From Allacma fusca (Eukaryota; Arthropoda; Collembola; Symphypleona; Sminthuridae): a stretch of 64,000 bases of DNA. This document shows, piece after piece, positions 60,464 to 64,000 of this stretch. Each line of letters opens with the position of its first letter. The stretch's first letter is position 1. The notes under the pieces were generated by a model. It had not been told where the DNA came from. It ran no database searches and was given only the letters and a program-made list of their open reading frames with translations. Made by a program: the position numbers and the translations under genes. Location of the stretch: the NCBI GenBank assembly GCA_947179485.1, contig OX359246.1:33294001-33358000 (forward strand), in the 5' to 3' direction.

Positions 60464-60735
60464 ATGAAATGTCTGGTAGTTTGCTACTTTGTGATTTTGT
60501 CAATGGATTTTACATCCGTCCAGGGCTATTATTACGGAGGTCGTATGGTAAGTTGAGAAAATCTCCCCTAACTATTATAAATCGACGTGCTTTTTATACC
60601 TAACTAGCTCTTACTAATTAACTCTTTTATTAGATCGGTTGCTTACCACAATTGCACCCATGTTTCTCGCATTCTCCGTGTTGCAGTCATTATTGCGATC
60701 TTATTTCAAGACGCTGCTTGGGATATGGCCGTTAA
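60464..60735 (+). CDS. small secreted cysteine-rich peptide with inhibitor-cystine-knot spacing
   Basis: Two exons, 60464-60547 and 60634-60735, join in phase 0 (ATG|GTAAGT ... TTATTAG|ATCGG) to a 61-residue precursor. Residues 1-21 form a signal peptide (MKCLVVCYFVILSMDFTSVQ). The mature part has six cysteines in the order C-x6-C-x5-CC-x3-C-x6-C, which is the inhibitor cystine knot (knottin) framework. It ends GYGR-stop, so trimming the Arg and amidating on Gly could give a C-terminal Tyr-amide. Knottins serve as neuropeptides, antimicrobial peptides, enzyme inhibitors or channel ligands; nothing here tells which. The gene sits alone between SEC14-like copies 2 and 3. Confidence rests on the coincidence of signal peptide, splice sites and cysteine pattern. 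Confidence 0.75.
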
Positions 60736-62800
60736 GGATATGATTAATATTCTCAGAGTGAAGAACAATTTCTATCGTTGTCTTTGGTCTTATCGACTCG
60801 CACTATCTACAAGTAACATTAGTTTCATTCTATAATATGGAAAATGTTACTCAGGTCAGTATATGCACACTTTTTGATTGAATTTTGATTTGCTTTCAAA
60901 TTGTATTACTGCCTGAATCAATTGGTGAAATAAATAACATTGTTACTTTAGTTGATATTTATTTAAACCGCCATGTTGTGTCTAGTACTAGAGCATTGGT
61001 GTCTCAACCTGTACATGGTAGCCTTAAGATAATACCACAGGAACACATTCTGTTACAAAAACGAAGGGTATATTTGCACAGCAGCTCGGTCTTGGCAGCT
61101 AGAACAAATTCCATCTTTGAAATTTTTTGGGGGCGAATTGAGATGATAAGAGCCTCTATCGGAGACGTTATTAAACGTGATCAATTTTAATTTTTTGAGG
61201 TCAACGGTATCAAAACACGCATGAATTTTGAATACGAAGTAGTTTTGGTCAACAGCATCGTCACAAATGAATGGGAAAAATAAAAGTTGAAGCACATATT
61301 TAACAACATTCGCATTTACACTTCTCCCTTGTATTTTATGCATATATGGTATCACCGAGTAAAGTCTTTAATACATCCGAAGGCTACGTCTATCCCGCCC
61401 TTCAATCGTCAACCATTTTTTATAAATTTTATGAACCATTCCCTTAACATTCTGGATAAAATTCAGCCTAACTTCCATGTTCCCTCTCTGGGCTGAAAAT
61501 TGGTCAGTCGCCTTCGAAGGCTGGATATGTCTGATATAAACTGTCCCTAAAGCAATGACCATCTTTGGTAAAATCCTAAAGGTCAAAGGTGGTCGGAATT
61601 GAATACAATAATTAGTTAACATTTAAGTTTGGTGCAAAACGGCAAAAGTCTAAGCAATTGGATTCAATCAGTATTCAAAGTACACAGAAAAAGTAACTAA
61701 ATATTCGTAAATATAATTTTATTTCGTTTTAACACAATTACTTTACGAAAACTCCAAATAGTTTTGTCATACGAACGTTACTACTATTTTTTACGAATTG
61801 TCTTTCCTTGTTTAGGAAGTTTGAGTATGTATGTTTAGTACAATCTGGAATGCGTTCATTTTCTTTAAACCGGGAAATTTTGTTGCCACCAAAGTATTGA
61901 CCCTAGAATTTTAGCAATTTTATGACCTTGCAGCTTGTAACTACTCTTTAATTTAAACATATTGTGTTTAAACATATTGTGAGCTAGTAAATCTAATGAT
62001 CTCATTTGTGTAGGATTTTTCCTTCAAAATTCTACAAAATGGACTCTTGAATCTCACCTCTTCATATGTAGTTCCCAAAGGAATTGATTTATAATGGAAC
62101 CAGTCCAACGTCTAACAAAACAAGTTTCACTCTTTGAGAATGGACAAGTCAGTATCTAGTTTTTTGCTCTGATTTTATCTACAGGATATATCTTCCCATC
62201 AAAATGATTCTATAAAAATAGCATACAGTGACTACCTACCCATAAGCTGTGTGTACTATAACCATTACACTGCTTTCATAGAAGTAGTTACTACAAGGAT
62301 AGAACTGCATTATCTCTGTAGGAAATCCATTAAAAATACGTAAAAACTGACCTTCATACGTATTTTTAGGTTAGTTCAAATTATTGTAATGGTACGCCAC
62401 AAAAATGCTACCTTCTTCTACATCTCTCTCGTACTGAAATGATATTTCAAGTATTGTAGCTCCAGTCTCTGTTCCTTGATTCCTTATTGTGAGAAGAAGA
62501 CTTTTTGTAGGGGATGCCACTAAGGAATTAAATACCGTGAATTGGATTTTCTAGAATAAAATTATACATATCAAAAATTCACACGAGGTACAATTTAACA
62601 GGGGTAAATAAATAGCTGCAGAGCAATCCATCCTGGTCAGGTGCTCAAAAAACTTCAGACGAATTTCATTCCCTTGTAAGATTTTAATTTGAATAGTCAA
62701 CTAACTACGAGGTTCTAAATAATAATTAAAATCAAGCCTGCTCCTGATATTTGAAGGTATAAGGAAATAATTCAAATACAGAAATTTTACTGTCTCATTA
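60736..62800. other. spacer upstream of SEC14-like copy 3
   Basis: Frames at 60.9-61.6 kb lack domains and splice partners. At about 62.44-62.8 kb lies sequence related to the upstream regions of SEC14-like copies 1 and 2, including CTAAGGAATTAA, GTGAATTGGATTTTC and CAGGTGCTCA. No other gene is seen. Confidence 0.4.
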
Positions 62801-63801
62801 CCCAGTCACTCGAAATGTATAGGATCCTACATGTAAAATCTATAGGATAAAAGTATCAGATCTGCGGACGATATCTCAAACGATTTTCTTACAGGATCCT
62901 ATACTATCCCATAGTTACTAATCCCAACCTCGCATGGGATTTTCTCTAGCTTGTCCTATAGTTGAAAATTTATTATTATCTTATGCGCTTCTCTACTTCT
63001 ACTCCATTTTCCTCCAAAATTAAAACTACATAACCATCTTTACTACAGTTAGCTTAATTTTTAGACAATTGTAAATATTCTAAATATTTACAATTGTCTA
63101 AACAATTAAGCTAACTGCCATTAACGTTTTCATACATATACATTTCCTCAAATTGTCAATAGTAATACACCCTACACTGCAGTTCTATGTAGAAATAACA
63201 TGTAACACTAGAAAATAAAATTGCAGCCACAAGTAAATAATTTCACGTATAAATTGAAAAAAAGAACAATAACAATCACACACTGGTTATATTTTCCGCT
63301 TGTCTTACTATTACTAATTGTAAGTTAAAATTGAAACAATCTAAAGAACAGGTAAGTCGATTTGGTGTTCATCACAACCAAAGAACACGTGAATGACAAC
63401 TGCTGTTGATTAAGTATGGCGAATTTGGCGGTTATAATATATGTCTTGTACAAACGATGAGGAGCGCAGAATCCTTGTCAAAGCAAGTACAGGATTTTTA
63501 TAAAAATGTCCTATGGTACCCGAAACCATAGGATTTTTCTGAAAATGTCCTATAGAACTCGAACTTGCTGGATATGCGGCACCCAACTTATAGGATTTCT
63601 TTAAAAACTTCCTATGGTGCCCCCAGCTTATGGGATTTTTCTGAAAACTTCCTATGGTACTATATCTTATAAGAATCGCGTGCCAGTTTCTGACGAGCTG
63701 AATGATTTCTATAAGATCCTATATGGCTTGTGGGATTTCTGGTACATTTTCTCACAGAAATTGCATCCTATAGGAATCCCATACAGTTTGAAGTGACTGG
63801 G
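62801..63801. mobile_element. 1.0-kb TIR transposon flanked by TA, non-autonomous
   Basis: The left end CCCAGTCACT-CGAAATGTATAGGATCCTA mirrors the right end, whose reverse complement begins CCCAGTCACTTCAAACTG and continues TATGGGATTCCTA. A TA dinucleotide abuts both ends (62,799-62,800 and 63,802-63,803). The corresponding place upstream of SEC14-like copy 2 lacks the insert: there TTTTACTGGC leads almost directly into TAAGCGTCCTGG. Internal features are several AGGATTTTTCTGAAAATGTCCTATGG-like units at 63,490-63,660 and a palindrome at 63,046-63,117. No transposase is encoded. The TA duplication would fit a Tc1/mariner-type mobiliser. Confidence 0.82.
63046..63117. repeat. 72-bp near-perfect palindrome
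   Basis: CAGTTAGCTTAATTTTTAGA and its continuation fold back on TCTAAACAATTAAGCTAACTG with a loop of a few bases around CTA. It lies inside the 1.0-kb TIR element and is a structural part of it, not a separate gene. Confidence 0.8.
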
Positions 63802-63873
63802 TACTAAGCGTCCTGGAAATTATCATCTACATGCTTGAATTGTGAAGAATACAAAATCCTGAGCACGAAGAAA

Positions 63874-63927
63874 ATGTCAAACGGCTGTGAGAAGGAAATT
63901 ACCAAAGTGCAGATTGCAATTAAAGAG
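63874..63927 (+). CDS. SEC14-like CRAL-TRIO protein, tandem copy 3, first exon (cut by window end)
   Basis: The exon runs from ATG at 63,874 to a donor (AAAGAG|GTAAATG) at 63,927. It encodes MSNGCEKEITKVQIAIKE, aligning with the first exons of copies 1 (GSEKEITKVEAAIKK) and 2 (GSEKEMTKTEVAIKE). The ancestral start codon position now reads CTG (CTGAGCACG against ATGAGCAAG). The in-frame ATG five codons downstream takes over. Later exons lie outside the window, so whether the copy is intact cannot be judged. Confidence 0.8.
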
Positions 63928-64000
63928 GTAAATGACAATTTACAAATTGAATAACAGGCATTCCCAGCGCTCCTAAATAATTTTAAGCATAATACAGTAG

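Noticed and set aside
1-64000. CRISPR arrays, bacterial operons, rRNA genes, riboswitches or replication origins
   Set aside because: I looked for regularly spaced repeats, Shine-Dalgarno-led gene strings and conserved rRNA words and found none. The window is eukaryotic nuclear DNA.

Overview
The window is AT-rich animal nuclear DNA. It has multi-exon genes with GT/AG introns, one tRNA gene, cut-and-paste transposons and (TATG/ACAT)-type microsatellites. The gene families point to an arthropod: a DUF229 phosphatase-like membrane protein, a gustatory-type chemoreceptor, collagen prolyl 4-hydroxylases and SEC14-like tandem arrays. A springtail (Collembola) is my best guess, but no taxonomic marker is present. 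Exons were joined by hand from open frames, splice consensus and intron phase. No transcript data were used.

Layout. 1-7.9 kb: almost gene-free, with a tRNA-Thr(AGT) at about 5.0 kb and a (GA)n tract. 8.0-9.5 kb (-): a three-exon chemoreceptor. 10.9-11.6 kb (-): a frameshifted partial DUF229 pseudogene beside its intact paralogue at 12.4-14.9 kb (-). 16.4-21.3 kb (-): two related C2H2 zinc-finger genes. 23.6-27.7 kb (+): two tandem genes for small secreted CRAL-TRIO (SEC14-fold) proteins. 28.4-32.1 kb (-): a cytochrome b561-domain membrane protein. 32.6-33.5 kb (-): unassigned exon-like pieces. 33.9-35.7 kb: a hAT-type element with an exact 8-bp target duplication. 36.4-42.1 kb (-): a prolyl 4-hydroxylase locus. 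42.5-44.8 kb (-): an isoprenyl diphosphate synthase with a mitochondrial-type leader. 50.1-64 kb (+): three tandem cytosolic SEC14-like genes (the third cut by the window end), interrupted by a hAT MITE, a small secreted cystine-knot-like peptide gene and a 1-kb TA-flanked transposon.

The most unusual object is the prolyl 4-hydroxylase locus. Eighteen exons join in frame into one predicted polypeptide of about 1,106 residues holding two complete P4H-alpha units. Exon for exon, the two units share the same intron phases. The first unit has lost the iron-binding His and Asp and looks like a pseudoenzyme; the second keeps them. Only the first unit has a signal peptide.

Other points of interest are an intronic 32-bp microRNA-like hairpin in the second SEC14-like gene, replacement of the product-length-gating aromatic residues in the isoprenyl diphosphate synthase, and the apparent conversion of a cytosolic SEC14-like gene into a secreted one by swapping the 5' exons for a signal peptide. 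Most genes here are small families made by local duplication. I see no operon-like logic.
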